A DNA stretch of 64,000 bases, taken from positions 36,401,764-36,465,763 of the forward strand of contig OV121092.1 of assembly GCA_921293015.1 (NCBI GenBank). Reading direction: 5' to 3'. Below the pieces are notes generated by a model. That model made no database searches. It was not told the DNA's origin and saw only the letters and a list, made by a program, of their open reading frames with translations. The position numbers were made by a program, and so were the translations under genes. Source of the DNA: Phorcus lineatus (Eukaryota > Mollusca > Gastropoda > Trochida > Trochidae). Numbering within the stretch: the stretch's first letter is position 1; each line of letters starts with the position of its first letter. Below are positions 11,649-26,413 of the stretch, piece after piece.

Positions 11649-14141
11649 AAATGCATATTTCTAAACCAAACTTTCATCAAATGTACACCACATTGTGTTC
11701 TATCGATTGAGCAATATCAATTTCCTGTCCGATTCTTGGTTTGGGCTCCAGATTCGAGCTTAAACAGGTACAGATAGCTGATTTTGACCAAATTCGCGGA
11801 AAAAGACTGAGTCCAATATATGCATATTGTTGTAGCGAGCGCGATAACTTTCTTAAAAATGCATATTTCTAAACCAAACTTTCATCAAATGTACATCACA
11901 TTGTGTTCTATCGATTGAGCAATAGCAATTTCCTGTCCGGTTCTTGGTTTGGCCTCAAGTTTCGAGCTTAAACAGGTACAGATAGCTGATTTTGACCAAA
12001 TTCGCGGAAAAAGACTGAGTCCAATATATGCATATTGTTGTAGCGAGCGCGATAACTTTCTTAAAAATGCATATTTCTAAACTAAACTTTCATCAAATGT
12101 ACATCACATTGTGTTCTATCGATTGAGCAATAGCAATTTCATTTCCAATTCTTGGTTTGGGCTCCAGATTCGAGCTTAAACAGGTACAGATAGCTGATTT
12201 TGACCAAATTCGCGGAAAAAGACTGAGTCCAATATATGCATATTGTTGTAGCGAGCGCGATAACTTTCTTAAAAATGCATATTTCTAAACCAAACTTTCA
12301 TCAAATGTACATCACATTGTGTTCTATCGATTCAGCAATACCAATTTCCTGTCTGATTCTTGGTTTGGGCTCCAGATTCGAGCTTAAACAGGTACAGATA
12401 GCTGATTTTGACCAAATTCGCGGAAAAAGACTGAGTCCAATATATGCATATTGTTGTAGCGAGCGCGATAACTTTCTTAAAAATGCATATTTCTAAACCA
12501 AACTTTCATCAAATGTACATCACATTGTGTTCTATCGATTGAGCAATAGCAATTTCCTGTCCGATTCTTGGTTTGGCCTCAAGTTTCGAGCTTAAACAGG
12601 TACAGATAGCTGATTTTGACCAAATTCGCGGAAAAAGACTGAGTCCAATATATGCATATTGTTGTAGCGAGCACGATAACTTTCTTAAAAATGCATATTT
12701 CTAAACCAAACTTTCATCAAATGTACACCACATTGTGTTCTATCGATTGAGCAATACCAATTTCCTGTCCGGTTCTTGGTTTGGCCTCAAGTTTCGAGCT
12801 TAAACAGGTACAGATAGCTGATTTTGACCAAATTCGCGGAAAAAGACTGAGTCCAATATATGCATATTGTTGTAGCGAGCGCGATAACTTTCTTAAAAAT
12901 GCATATTTCTAAACCAAACTTTCATCAAATGTACATCACATTGTGTTCTATCGATTGAGCAATACCAATTTCCTGTCTGATTCTTGGTTTGGGCTCCAGA
13001 TTCGAGCTTAAACAGGTACAGATAGCTGATTTTGACCAAATTCGCGGAAAAAGACTGAGTCCAATATATGCATATTGTTGTAGCGAGCGCGATAAGTTTC
13101 TTAAAAATGCATATTTCTAAACCAAACTTTCATCAAATGTACACCACATTGTGTTCTATCGATTGAGCAATAACAATTTCCTGTCCGATTCTTGGTTTGG
13201 GCTCCAGATTCGAGCTTAAACAGGTACAGATAGCTGATTTTGACCAAATTCGCGGAAAAAGACTGAGTCCAATATATGCATATTGTAGCGAGCGCGATAA
13301 CTTTCTTAAAAATGCATATTTCTAAACCAAACTTTCTTCAAATGTACATCACATTGTGTTCTATCGATTGAGCAATAGCAATTTCCTGTCCGGTTCTTGG
13401 TTTGGCCTCAAGTTTCGAGCTTAAACAGGTACAGATAGCTGATTTTGACCAAATTCGCGGAAAAAGACTGAGTCCAATATATGCATATTGTTGTAGCGAG
13501 CGCGATAACTTTCTTAAAAATGCATATTTCTAAACTAAACTTTCATCAAATGTACACCACATTGTGTTCTATCGATTGAGCAAAAGCAATTTCATTTCCA
13601 ATTCTTGGTTTGGGCTCCAGATTCGAGCTTAAACAGGTACAGATAGCTGATTTTGACCAAATTCGCGGAAAAAGACTGAGTCCAATATATGCATATTGTT
13701 GTAGCGAGCGCGATAAGTTTCTTAAAAATGCATATTTCTAAACCAAACTTTCATCAAATGTACATCACATTGTGTTCTATCGATTGAGCAATAGCAATTT
13801 CATTTCCAATTATTGGTTTGGGCCCTAGATTCGAGCTTAAACAGGTACAGATAGCTGATTTTGACCAAATTCGCGGAAAAAGACTGAGTCCAATATATGC
13901 ATATTGTTGTAGCGAGCGCGATAACTTTCTTAAAAATGCATATTTCTAAACCAAACTTTCATCAAATGTACATCACATTGTGTTCTATCGATTGAGCAAT
14001 ACCAATTTCCTGTCTGATTCTTGGTTTGGGCTCCAGATTCGAGCTTAAACAGGTACAGATAGCTGATTTTGACCAAATTCGCGGAAAAAGACTGAGTCCA
14101 ATATATGCATATTGTTGTAGCGAGCGCGATAACTTTCTTAA
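11649..14141 (+). repeat. 12-mer HOR, copy 2 (2493 bp, contains 3-bp deletion)
   Basis: The monomer order is the same as in the preceding 12 monomers, with the same private variants, including G61C at 12333. It differs by a 3-bp deletion and an aataacaa variant in the eighth monomer. The G monomer has ccaata where copy 1 has cccata, and the last C lacks C200G. The low divergence over 2.5 kb indicates a recent tandem duplication. Confidence 0.92.
13105..13309 (+). repeat. Short satellite monomer, 205 bp
   Basis: The usual tattgttgtagcg reads tattgtagcg near 13280-13290: one TTG (or TGT) of a tandem trinucleotide pair is missing. The slippage-prone context explains the loss. It is the only net length change I detected among the monomers, and it shifts the 208-bp phase by 3 bp from here to the window end. 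The equivalent monomer 2496 bp upstream (10609) keeps the three bases, so the loss followed the 12-mer duplication. Confidence 0.93.
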
Positions 14142-17100
14142 AAATGCATATTTCTAAACCAAACTTTCATCAAATGTACATCACATTGTGTTCTATCGAT
14201 TGAGCAATAGCAATTTCCTGTCCGATTCTTGGTTTGGCCTCAAGTTTCGAGCTTAAACAGGTACAGATAGCTGATTTTGACCAAATTCGCGGAAAAAGAC
14301 TGAGTCCAATATATGCATATTGTTGTAGCGAGCACGATAACTTTCTTAAAAATGCATATTTCTAAACCAAACTTTCATCAAATGTACACCACATTGTGTT
14401 CTATCGATTGAGCAATACCAATTTCCTGTCCGGTTCTTGGTTTGGCCTCAAGTTTCGAGCTTAAACAGGTACAGATAGCTGATTTTGACCAAATTCGCGG
14501 AAAAAGACTGAGTCCAATATATGCATATTGTTGTAGCGAGCACGATAACTTTCTTAAAAATGCATATTTCTAAACCAAACTTTCATCAAATGTACACCAC
14601 ATTGTGTTCTATCGATTGAGCAATAGCAATTTCCTGTCCGATTCTTGGTTTGGCCTCCAGATTCGAGCTTAAACAGGTACAGATAGCTGATTTTGACCAA
14701 ATTCGCGGAAAAAGACTGAGTCCAATATATGCATATTGTTGTAGCGAGCGCGATAACTTTCTTAAAAATGCATATTTCTAAACTAAACTTTCATCAAATG
14801 TACATCACATTGTGTTCTATCGATTGAGCAATACCAATTTCCTGTCTGATTCTTGGTTTGGGCTCAAGATTCGAGCTTAAACAGGTACAGATAGCTGATT
14901 TTGACCAAATTCGCGGAAAAAGACTGAGTCCAATATATGCATATTGTTGTAGCGAGCACGATAACTTTCTTAAAAATGCATATTTCTAAACCAAACTTTC
15001 ATCAAATGTACACCACATTGTGTTCTATCGATTGAGCAATAGCAATTTCATGTCCGATTCTTGGTTTGGGCTCCAGATTCGAGCTTAAACAGGTACAGAT
15101 AGCTGATTTTGACCAAATTCGCGGAAAAAGACTGAGTCCAATATATGCATATTGTTGTAGCGAGCGCGATAACTTTCTTAAAAATGCATATTTCTAAACT
15201 AAACTTTCATCAAATGTACATCACATTGTGTTCTATCGATTGAGCAATAGCAATTTCATTTCCAATTATTGGTTTGGGCCCTAGATTCGAGCTTAAACAG
15301 GTACAGATAGCTGATTTTGACCAAATTCGCGGAAAAAGACTGAGTCCAATATATGCATATTGTTGTAGCGAGCGCGATAACTTTCTTAAAAATGCATATT
15401 TCTAAACCAAACTTTCATCAAATGTACATCACATTGTGTTCTATCGATTGAGCAATACCAATTTCCTGTCCGATTCTTGGTTTGGGCTCAAGATTCGAGC
15501 TTAAACAGGTACAGATAGCTGATTTTGACCAAATTCGCGGAAAAAGACTGAGTCCAATATATGCATATTGTTGTAGCGAGCGTGATAACTTTCTTAAAAA
15601 TGCATATTTCTAAACCAAACTTTCATCAAATGTACTTCACATTGTGTTCTTTCGATTGAGCAATAGCAATTTCCTGTCCGATTCTTGGTTTGGCCTCAAG
15701 TTTCGAGCTTAAACAGGTACAGATAGCTGATTTTGACCAAATTCGCGGAAAAAGACTGAGTCCAATATATGCATATTGTTGTAGCGAGCACGATAACTTT
15801 CTTAAAAATGCATATTTCTAAACCAAACTTTCATCAAATGTACACCACATTGTGTTCTATCGATTGAGCAATAGCAATTTCATATCCGATTCTTGGTTTG
15901 GGCTCCAGATTCGAGCTTAAACAGGTACAGATAGCTGATTTTGACCAAATTCGCGGAAAAAGACTGAGTCCAATATATGCATATTGTTGTAGCGAGCGCG
16001 ATAACTTTCTTAAAAATGCATATTTCTAAACTAAACTTTCATCAAATGTACATCACATTGTGTTCTATCGATTGAGCAATAGCAATTTCATTTCCAATTA
16101 TTGGTTTGGGCCCTAGATTCGAGCTTAAACAGGTACAGATAGCTGATTTTGACCAAATTCGCGGAAAAAGACTGAGTCCAATATATGCATATTGTTGTAG
16201 CGAGCGCGATAACTTTCTTAAAAATGCATATTTCTAAACCAAACTTTCATCAAATGTACATCACATTGTGTTCTATCGATTGAGCAATACCAATTTCCTG
16301 TCTGATTCTTGGTTTGGGCTCCAGATTCGAGCTTAAACAGGTACAGATAGCTGATTTTGACCAAATTCGCGGAAAAAGACTGAGTCCAATATATGCATAT
16401 TGTTGTAGCGAGCGCGATAACTTTCTTAAAAATGCATATTTCTAAACCAAACTTTCATCAAATGTACATCACATTGTGTTCTATCGATTGAGCAATAGCA
16501 ATTTCCTGTCCGGTTCTTGGTTTGGCCTCAAGTTTCGAGCTTAAACAGGTACAGATAGCTGATTTTGACCAAATTCGCGGAAAAAGACTGAGTCCAATAT
16601 ATGCATATTGTTGTAGCGAGCGCGATAACTTTCTTAAAAATGCATATTTCTAAACTAAACTTTCATCAAATGTACACCACATTGTGTTCTTTCGATTGAG
16701 CAATAGCAATTTCCTGTCCGATTCTTGGTTTGGCCTCCAGATTCGAGCTTAAACAGGTACAGATAGCTGATTTTGAACAAATTCGCGAAAAAAGACTGAG
16801 TCCAATATATGCATATTGTTGTAGCGAGCGCGATAACTTTCTTAAAAATGCATATTTCTAAACCAAACTTTCATCAAATGTACACCACATTGTGTTCTAT
16901 CGATTGAGCAATACCAATTTCCTGTCCGGTTCTTGGTTTGGCCTCAAGTTTCGAGCTTAAACAGGTACAGATAGCTGATTTTGACCAAATTCGCGGAAAA
17001 AGACTGAGTCCAATATATGCATATTGTTGTAGCGAGCACGATAACTTTCTTAAAAATGCATATTTCTAAACCAAACTTTCATCAAATGTACACCACATTG

Positions 17101-20100
17101 TGTTCTATCGATTGAGCAATAGCAATTTCCTGTCTGATTCTTGGTTTGGGCTCCAGATTCGAGCTTAAACAGGTACAGATAGCTGATTTTGACCAAATTC
17201 GCGGAAAAAGACTGAGTCCAATATATGCATATTGTTGTAGCGAGCGCGATAACTTTCTTAAAAATGCATATTTCTAAACCAAACTTTCATCAAATGTACA
17301 CCACATTATGTTCTATCGATTGAGCAATAGCAATTTCCTGTCCGATTCTTGGTTTGGGCTCCAGATTCGAGCTTAAACAGGTACAGATAGCTGATTTTGA
17401 CCAAATTCGCGGAAAAAGACTGAGTCCAATATATGCATATTGTTGTAGCGAGCGTGATAACTTTCTTAAAAATGCATATTTCTAAACCAAACTTTCATCA
17501 AATGTACATCACATTGTGTTTTATCGATTGAGCAATAGCAATTTCCTGTCCGGTTCTTGGTTTGGGCTCAAGTTTCGAGCTTAAACAGGTACAGATAGCT
17601 GATTTTGACCAAATTCGCGGAAAAAGACTGAGTCCAATATATGCATATTGTTGTAGCGAGCGCGATAACTTTCTTAAAAATGCATATTTCTAAACTAAAC
17701 TTTCATCAAATGTACACCACATTGTGTTCTATCGATTGAGCAATAGCAATTTCATTTCCAATTCTTGGTTTGGGCTCCAGATTCGAGCTTAAACAGGTAC
17801 AGATAGCTGATTTTGACCAAATTCGCGGGAAAAGACTGAGTCCAATATATGCATATTGTTGTAGCGAGCACGATAACTTTCTTAAAAATGCATATTTCTA
17901 AACCAAACTTTCATCAAATGTACACCACATTGTGTTTTATCGATTGAGCAATAGCAATTTCCTGTCCGATTCTTGGTTTGGGCTCCAGATTCGAGCTTAA
18001 ACAGGTACAGATAGCTGATTTTGACCAAATTCGCGGAAAAAGACTGAGTCCAATATATGCATATTGTTGTAGCGAGCGCGATAACTTTCTTAAAAATGCA
18101 TATTTCTAAACCAAACTTTCATCAAATGTACACCACATTGTGTTCTATCGATTGAGCAATAGCAATTTCATTTCCAATTCTTGGTTTGGGCTCCAGATTC
18201 GAGCTTAAACAGGTACAGATAGCTGATTTTGACCAAATTCGCGGAAAAAGACTGAGTCCCATATATGCATATTGTTGTAGCGAGCGCGATAACTTTCTTA
18301 AAAATGCATATTTCTAAACCAAACTTTCATCAAATGTACATCACATTGTGTTCTATCGATTGAGCAATACCAATTTCCTGTCTGATTCTTGGTTTGGGCT
18401 CCAGATTCGAGCTTAAACAGGTACAGATAGCTGATTTTGACCAAATTCGCGGAAAAAGACTGAGTCCAATATATGCATATTGTTGTAGCGAGCGCGATAA
18501 CTTTCTTAAAAATGCATATTTCTAAACCAAACTTTCATCAAATGTACACCACATTGTGTTCTATCGATTGAGCAATATCAATTTCCTGTCCTATTCTTGG
18601 TTTGGCCTCAAGTTTCGAGCTTAAACAGGTACAGATAGCTGATTTTGACCAAATTCGCGGAAAAAGACTGAGTCCAATATATGCATATTGTTGTAGCGAG
18701 CACGATAACTTTCTTAAAAATGCATATTTCTAAACCAAACTTTCATCAAATGTACACCACATTGTGTTCTATCGATTGAGCAAGACCAATTTCCTGTCCG
18801 GTTCTTGGTTTGGCCTCAAGTTTCGAGCTTAAACAGGTACAGATAGCTGATTTTGACCAAATTCGCGGAAAAAGACTGAGTCCAATATATGCATATTGTT
18901 GTAGCGAGCGCGATAACTTTCTTAAAAATGCATATTTCTAAACCAAACTTTCATCAAATGTACATCACATTGTGTTCTATCGATTGAGCAATACCAATTT
19001 CCTGTCTGATTCTTGGTTTGGGCTCCAGATTCGAGCTTAAACAGGTACAAATAGCTGATTTTGACCAAATTCGCGGAAAAAGACTGAGTCCAATATATGC
19101 ATATTGTTGTAGCGAGCGCGATAAGTTTCTTAAAAATGCATATTTCTAAACCAAACTTTCATCAAATGTACACCACATTGTGTTCTATCGATTGAGCAAT
19201 ATCAATTTCCTGTCCGATTCTTGGTTTGGCCTCAAGTTTCGAGCTTAAACAGGTACAGATAGCTGATTTTGACCAAATTCGCGGAAAAAGACTGAGTCCC
19301 ATATATGCATATTGTTGTAGCGAGCGCGATAACTTTCTTAAAAATGCATATTTCTAAACCAAACTTTCATCAAATGTACACCACATTGTGTTCTATCGAT
19401 TGAGCAATATCAATTTCCTGTCCGATTCTTGGTTTGGCCTCAAGTTTCGAGCTTAAACAGGTACAGATAGCTGATTTTGACCAAATTCGCGGAAAAAGAC
19501 TGAGTCCAATATATGCATATTGTTGTAGCGAGCACGATAACTTTCTTAAAAATGCATATTTCTAAACCAAACTTTCATCAAATGTACACCACATTGTGTT
19601 CTATCGATTGAGCAATACCAATTTCCTGTCCGGTTCTTGGTTTGGCCTCAAGTTTCGAGCTTAAACAGGTACAGATAGCTGATTTTGACCAAATTCGCGG
19701 AAAAAGACTGAGTCCAATATATGCATATTGTTGTAGCGAGCGCGATAACTTTCTTAAAAATGCATATTTCTAAACCAAACTTTCATCAAATGTACATCAC
19801 ATTGTGTTCTATCGATTGAGCAATACCAATTTCCTGTCTGATTCTTGGTTTGGGCTCCAGATTCGAGCTTAAACAGGTACAGATAGCTGATTTTGACCAA
19901 ATTCGCGGAAAAAGACTGAGTCCAATATATGCATATTGTTGTAGCGAGCGCGATAAGTTTCTTAAAAATGCATATTTCTAAACCAAACTTTCATCAAATG
20001 TACACCACATTGTGTTCTATCGATTGAGCAATAGCAATTTCCTGTCCGATTCTTGGTTTGGGCTCCAGATTCGAGCTTAAACAGGTACAGATAGCTGATT

Positions 20101-20589
20101 TTGACCAAATTCGCGGAAAAAGACTGAGTCCAATATATGCATATTGTTGTAGCGAGCGCGATAACTTTCTTAAAAATGCATATTTCTAAACCAAACTTTC
20201 ATCAAATGTACATCACATTGTGTTCTATCGATTGAGCAATAGCAATTTCCTGTCCGGTTCTTGGTTTGGCCTCAAGTTTCGAGCTTAAACAGGTACAGAT
20301 AGCTGATTTTGACCAAATTCGCGGAAAAAGACTGAGTCCAATATATGCATATTGTTGTAGCGAGCGCGATAACTTTCTTAAAAATGCATATTTCTAAACT
20401 AAACTTTCATCAAATGTACACCACATTGTGTTCTATCGATTGAGCAATAGCAATTTCATTTCCAATTCTTGGTTTGGGCTCCAGATTCGAGCTTAAACAG
20501 GTACAGATAGCTGATTTTGACCAAATTCGCGGAAAAAGACTGAGTCCAATATATGCATATTGTTGTAGCGAGCGCGATAACTTTCTTAA
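14142..20589 (+). repeat. Mixed HOR block with first full E-A2-L-J-I pentamer
   Basis: Order: E A2 L J I G S E I G C A, then F A2 C D A3 B D B C H A2 C E E A2 C D A B. The first five monomers (14142-15181) are the full pentamer later duplicated at 24 kb. I-G occurs twice at 14974 and 15806. A3 at 17470 combines the f1 front with gggctcaagttt, a mosaic not otherwise seen. Single variants include attatg at 17287 and gcgggaaaag at 17825. C200G marks C units at 18926 and 19758. Everything is satellite. Confidence 0.83.
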
Positions 20590-23500
20590 AAATGCATATT
20601 TCTAAACCAAACTTTCATCAAATGTACATCACATTGTGTTCTATCGATTGAGCAATAGCAATTTCCTGTCCGATTCTTGGTTTTGCCTCAAGTTTCGAGC
20701 TTAAACAGGTACAGATAGCTGATTTTGACCAAATTCGCGGAAAAAGACTGAGTCCAATATATGCATATTGTTGTAGCGAGCACGATAACTTTCTTAAAAA
20801 TGCATATTTCTAAACCAAACTTTCATCAAATGTACACCACATTGTGTTCTATCGATTGAGCAATAGCAATTTCCTGTCCGATTCTTGGTTTGGCCTCCAG
20901 ATTCGAGCTTAAACAGGTACAGATAGCTGATTTTGACCAAATTCGCGGAAAAAGACTGAGTCCAATATATGCATATTGTTGTAGCGAGCGCGATAACTTT
21001 CTTAAAAATGCATATTTCTAAACCAAACTTTCATCAAATGTACATCACATTGTGTTCTATCGATTGAGCAATACCAATTTCCTGTCTGATTCTTGGTTTG
21101 GGCTCAAGATTCGAGCTTAAACAGGTACAGATAGCTGATTTTGACCAAATTCGCGGAAAAAGACTGAGTCCAATATATGCATATTGTTGTAGCGAGCACG
21201 ATAACTTTCTTAAAAATGCATATTTCTAAACCAAACTTTCATCAAATGTACACCACATTGTGTTCTATCGATTGAGCAATAGCAATTTCATGTCCGATTC
21301 TTGGTTTGGGCTCCAGATTCGAGCTTAAACAGGTACAGATAGCTGATTTTGACCAAATTCGCGGAAAAAGACTGAGTCCAATATATGCATATTGTTGTAG
21401 CGAGCGCGATAACTTTCTTAAAAATGCATATTTCTAAACTAAACTTTCATCAAATGTACATCACATTGTGTTCTATCGATTGAGCAATAGCAATTTCATT
21501 TCCAATTATTGGTTTGGGCCCTAGATTCGAGCTTAAACAGGTACAGATAGCTGATTTTGACCAAATTCGCGGAAAAAGACTGAGTCCAATATATGCATAT
21601 TGTTGTAGCGAGCGCGATAACTTTCTTAAAAATGCATATTTCTAAACCAAACTTTCATCAAATGTACATCACATTGTGTTCTATCGATTGAGCAAGACCA
21701 ATTTCCTGTCTGATTCTTGGTTTGGGCTCCAGATTCGAGCTTAAACAGGTACAGATAGCTGATTTTGACCAAATTCGCGGAAAAAGACTGAGTCCAATAT
21801 ATGCATATTGTTGTAGCGAGCGCGATAACTTTCTTAAAAATGCATATTTCTAAACCAAACTTTCATCAAATGTACATCACATTGTGTTCTATCGATTGAG
21901 CAAGACCAATTTCCTGTCTGATTCTTGGTTTGGGCTCAAGATTCGAGCTTAAACAGGTACAGATAGCTGATTTTGACCAAATTCGCGGAAAAAGACTGAG
22001 TCCAATATATGCATATTGTTGTAGCGAGCACGATAACTTTCTTAAAAATGCATATTTCTAAACCAAACTTTCATCAAATGTACACCACATTGTGTTCTAT
22101 CGATTGAGCAATAACAATTTCATGTCCGATTCTTGGTTTGGGCTCCAGATTCGAGCTTAAACAGGTACAGATAGCTGATTTTGACCAAATTCGCGGAAAA
22201 AGACTGAGTCCAATATATGCATATTGTTGTAGCGAGCGCGATAACTTTCTTAAAAATGCATATTTCTAAACTAAACTTTCATCAAATGTACACCACATTG
22301 TGTTCTTTCGATTGAGCAATAGCAATTTCCTGTCCGATTCTTGATTTGGCCTCCAGATTCGAGCTTAAACAGGTACAGATAGCTGATTTTGAACAAATTC
22401 GCGAAAAAAGACTGAGTCCAATATATGCATATTGTTGTAGCGAGCGCGATAACTTTCTTAAAAATGCATATTTCTAAACCAAACTTTCATCAAATGTACA
22501 CCACATTGTGTTCTATCGATTGAGCAATACCAATTTCCTGTCCGGTTCTTGGTTTGGCCTCAAGTTTCGAGCTTAAACAGGTACAGATAGCTGATTTTGA
22601 CCAAATTCGCGGAAAAAGACTGAGTCCAATATATGCATATTGTTGTAGCGAGCACGATAACTTTCTTAAAAATGCATATTTCTAAACCAAACTTTCATCA
22701 AATGTACATCACATTGTGTTCTATCGATTGAGCAATACCAATTTCCTGTCTGATTCTTGGTTTGGGCTCCAGATTCGAGCTTAAACAGGTACAGATAGCT
22801 GATTTTGACCAAATTCGCGGAAAAAGACTGAGTCCAATATATGCATATTGTTGTAGCGAGCGCGATAAGTTTCTTAAAAATGCATATTTCTAAACCAAAC
22901 TTTCATCAAATGTACACCACATTGTGTTCTATCGATTGAGCAATATCAATTTCCTGTCCGATTCTTGGTTTGGCCTCAAGTTTCGAGCTTAAACAGGTAC
23001 AGATAGCTGATTTTGACCAAATTCGCGGAAAAAGACTGAGTCCCATATATGCATATTGTTGTAGCGAGCGCGATAACTTTCTTAAAAATGCATATTTCTA
23101 AACCAAACTTTCATCAAATGTACATCACATTGTGTTCTATCGATTGAGCAATACCAATTTCCTGTCTGATTCTTGGTTTGGGCTCCAGATTCGAGCTTAA
23201 ACAGGTACAGATAGCTGATTTTGACCAAATTCGCGGAAAAAGACTGAGTCCAATATATGCATATTGTTGTAGCGAGCGCGATAAGTTTCTTAAAAATGCA
23301 TATTTCTAAACCAAACTTTCATCAAATGTACACCACATTGTGTTCTATCGATTGAGCAATATCAATTTCCTGTCCGATTCTTGGTTTGGCCTCAAGTTTC
23401 GAGCTTAAACAGGTACAGATAGCTGATTTTGACCAAATTCGCGGAAAAAGACTGAGTCCAATATATGCATATTGTTGTAGCGAGCACGATAACTTTCTTA

Positions 23501-24333
23501 AAAATGCATATTTCTAAACCAAACTTTCATCAAATGTACACCACATTGTGTTCTATCGATTGAGCAATACCAATTTCCTGTCCGGTTCTTGGTTTGGCCT
23601 CAAGTTTCGAGCTTAAACAGGTACAGATAGCTGATTTTGACCAAATTCGCGGAAAAAGACTGAGTCCAATATATGCATATTGTTGTAGCGAGCGCGATAA
23701 CTTTCTTAAAAATGCATATTTCTAAACCAAACTTTCATCAAATGTACATCACATTGTGTTCTATCGATTGAGCAATACCAATTTCCTGTCTGATTCTTGG
23801 TTTGGGCTCCAGATTCGAGCTTAAACAGGTACAGATAGCTGATTTTGACCAAATTCGCGGAAAAAGACTGAGTCCAATATATGCATATTGTTGTAGCGAG
23901 CGCGATAAGTTTCTTAAAAATGCATATTTCTAAACCAAACTTTCATCAAATGTACACCACATTGTGTTCTATCGATTGAGCAATAGCAATTTCCTGTCCG
24001 ATTCTTGGTTTGGGCTCCAGATTCGAGCTTAAACAGGTACAGATAGCTGATTTTGACCAAATTCGCGGAAAAAGACTGAGTCCAATATATGCATATTGTT
24101 GTAGCGAGCGCGATAACTTTCTTAAAAATGCATATTTCTAAACCAAACTTTCATCAAATGTACATCACATTGTGTTCTATCGATTGAGCAATAGCAATTT
24201 CCTGTCCGGTTCTTGGTTTGGCCTCAAGTTTCGAGCTTAAACAGGTACAGATAGCTGATTTTGACCAAATTCGCGGAAAAAGACTGAGTCCAATATATGC
24301 ATATTGTTGTAGCGAGCGCGATAACTTTCTTAA
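20590..24333 (+). repeat. Mixed HOR block with E-A2-C-D-A and L-J-I modules
   Basis: Order: E L J I G C J I F A2 C, then E C E A2 C D A. The opening E-L-J-I lacks the A2 of the standard pentamer, consistent with loss of one monomer by unequal exchange. The F at 22254 has the rare ttgattt variant that reappears in F at 27662, 26 monomers (5408 bp) away. E units at 22878 and 23294 carry aatatcaa, as at 19134 and 19342, linking the two E-A2-C-D-A modules (19342 and 23294). Confidence 0.82.
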
Positions 24334-26413
24334 AAATGCATATTTCTAAACCAAACGTTCATCAAATGTACATCACATTGTGTTCTATCGATTGAGCAAT
24401 AGCAATTTCCTGTCCGATTCTTGGTTTGGCCTCAAGTTTCGAGCTTAAACAGGTACAGATAGCTGATTTTGACCAAATTCGCGGAAAAAGACTGAGTCCA
24501 ATATATGCATATTGTTGTAGCGAGCACGATAACTTTCTTAAAAATGCATATTTCTAAACCAAACTTTCATCAAATGTACACCACATTGTGTTCTATCGAT
24601 TGAGCAATACCAATTTCCTGTCCGGTTCTTGGTTTGGCCTCAAGTTTCGAGCTTAAACAGGTACAGATAGCTGATTTTGACCAAATTCGCGGAAAAAGAC
24701 TGAGTCCAATATATGCATATTGTTGTAGCGAGCACGATAACTTTCTTAAAAATGCATATTTCTAAACCAAACTTTCATCAAATGTACACCACATTGTGTT
24801 CTATCGATTGAGCAATAGCAATTTCCTGTCCGATTCTTGGTTTGGCCTCCAGATTCGAGCTTAAACAGGTACAGATAGCTGATTTTGACCAAATTCGCGG
24901 AAAAAGACTGAGTCCAATATATGCATATTGTTGTAGCGAGCGCGATAACTTTCTTAAAAATGCATATTTCTAAACCAAACTTTCATCAAATGTACATCAC
25001 ATTGTGTTCTATCGATTGAGCAATACCAATTTCCTGTCTGATTCTTGGTTTGGGCTCAAGATTCGAGCTTAAACAGGTACAGATAGCTGATTTTGACCAA
25101 ATTCGCGGAAAAAGACTGAGTCCAATATATGCATATTGTTGTAGCGAGCACGATAACTTTCTTAAAAATGCATATTTCTAAACCAAACTTTCATCAAATG
25201 TACACCACATTGTGTTCTATCGATTGAGCAATAGCAATTTCATGTCCGATTCTTGGTTTGGGCTCCAGATTCGAGCTTAAACAGGTACAGATAGCTGATT
25301 TTGACCAAATTCGCGGAAAAAGACTGAGTCCAATATATGCATATTGTTGTAGCGAGCGCGATAACTTTCTTAAAAATGCATATTTCTAAACCAAACGTTC
25401 ATCAAATGTACATCACATTGTGTTCTATCGATTGAGCAATAGCAATTTCCTGTCCGATTCTTGGTTTGGCCTCAAGTTTCGAGCTTAAACAGGTACAGAT
25501 AGCTGATTTTGACCAAATTCGCGGAAAAAGACTGAGTCCAATATATGCATATTGTTGTAGCGAGCACGATAACTTTCTTAAAAATGCATATTTCTAAACC
25601 AAACTTTCATCAAATGTACACCACATTGTGTTCTATCGATTGAGCAATACCAATTTCCTGTCCGGTTCTTGGTTTGGCCTCAAGTTTCGAGCTTAAACAG
25701 GTACAGATAGCTGATTTTGACCAAATTCGCGGAAAAAGACTGAGTCCAATATATGCATATTGTTGTAGCGAGCACGATAACTTTCTTAAAAATGCATATT
25801 TCTAAACCAAACTTTCATCAAATGTACACCACATTGTGTTCTATCGATTGAGCAATAGCAATTTCCTGTCCGATTCTTGGTTTGGCCTCCAGATTCGAGC
25901 TTAAACAGGTACAGATAGCTGATTTTGACCAAATTCGCGGAAAAAGACTGAGTCCAATATATGCATATTGTTGTAGCGAGCGCGATAACTTTCTTAAAAA
26001 TGCATATTTCTAAACCAAACTTTCATCAAATGTACATCACATTGTGTTCTATCGATTGAGCAATACCAATTTCCTGTCTGATTCTTGGTTTGGGCTCAAG
26101 ATTCGAGCTTAAACAGGTACAGATAGCTGATTTTGACCAAATTCGCGGAAAAAGACTGAGTCCAATATATGCATATTGTTGTAGCGAGCACGATAACTTT
26201 CTTAAAAATGCATATTTCTAAACCAAACTTTCATCAAATGTACACCACATTGTGTTCTATCGATTGAGCAATAGCAATTTCATGTCCGATTCTTGGTTTG
26301 GGCTCCAGATTCGAGCTTAAACAGGTACAGATAGCTGATTTTGACCAAATTCGCGGAAAAAGACTGAGTCCAATATATGCATATTGTTGTAGCGAGCGCG
26401 ATAACTTTCTTAA
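24334..26413 (+). repeat. HOR block: pentamer E-A2-L-J-I, two tandem copies (1040 bp each)
   Basis: The copies are 24334-25373 and 25374-26413. Each E begins with the private variant aaacgttc (T24G), and E, A2 and J all end in gagcacg (G193A). I saw no difference between the two copies by eye. The same pentamer with T24G returns at 29742, and pentamers without T24G occur at 14142 (full) and 2705 (E-A2-L-J only). Confidence 0.9.
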
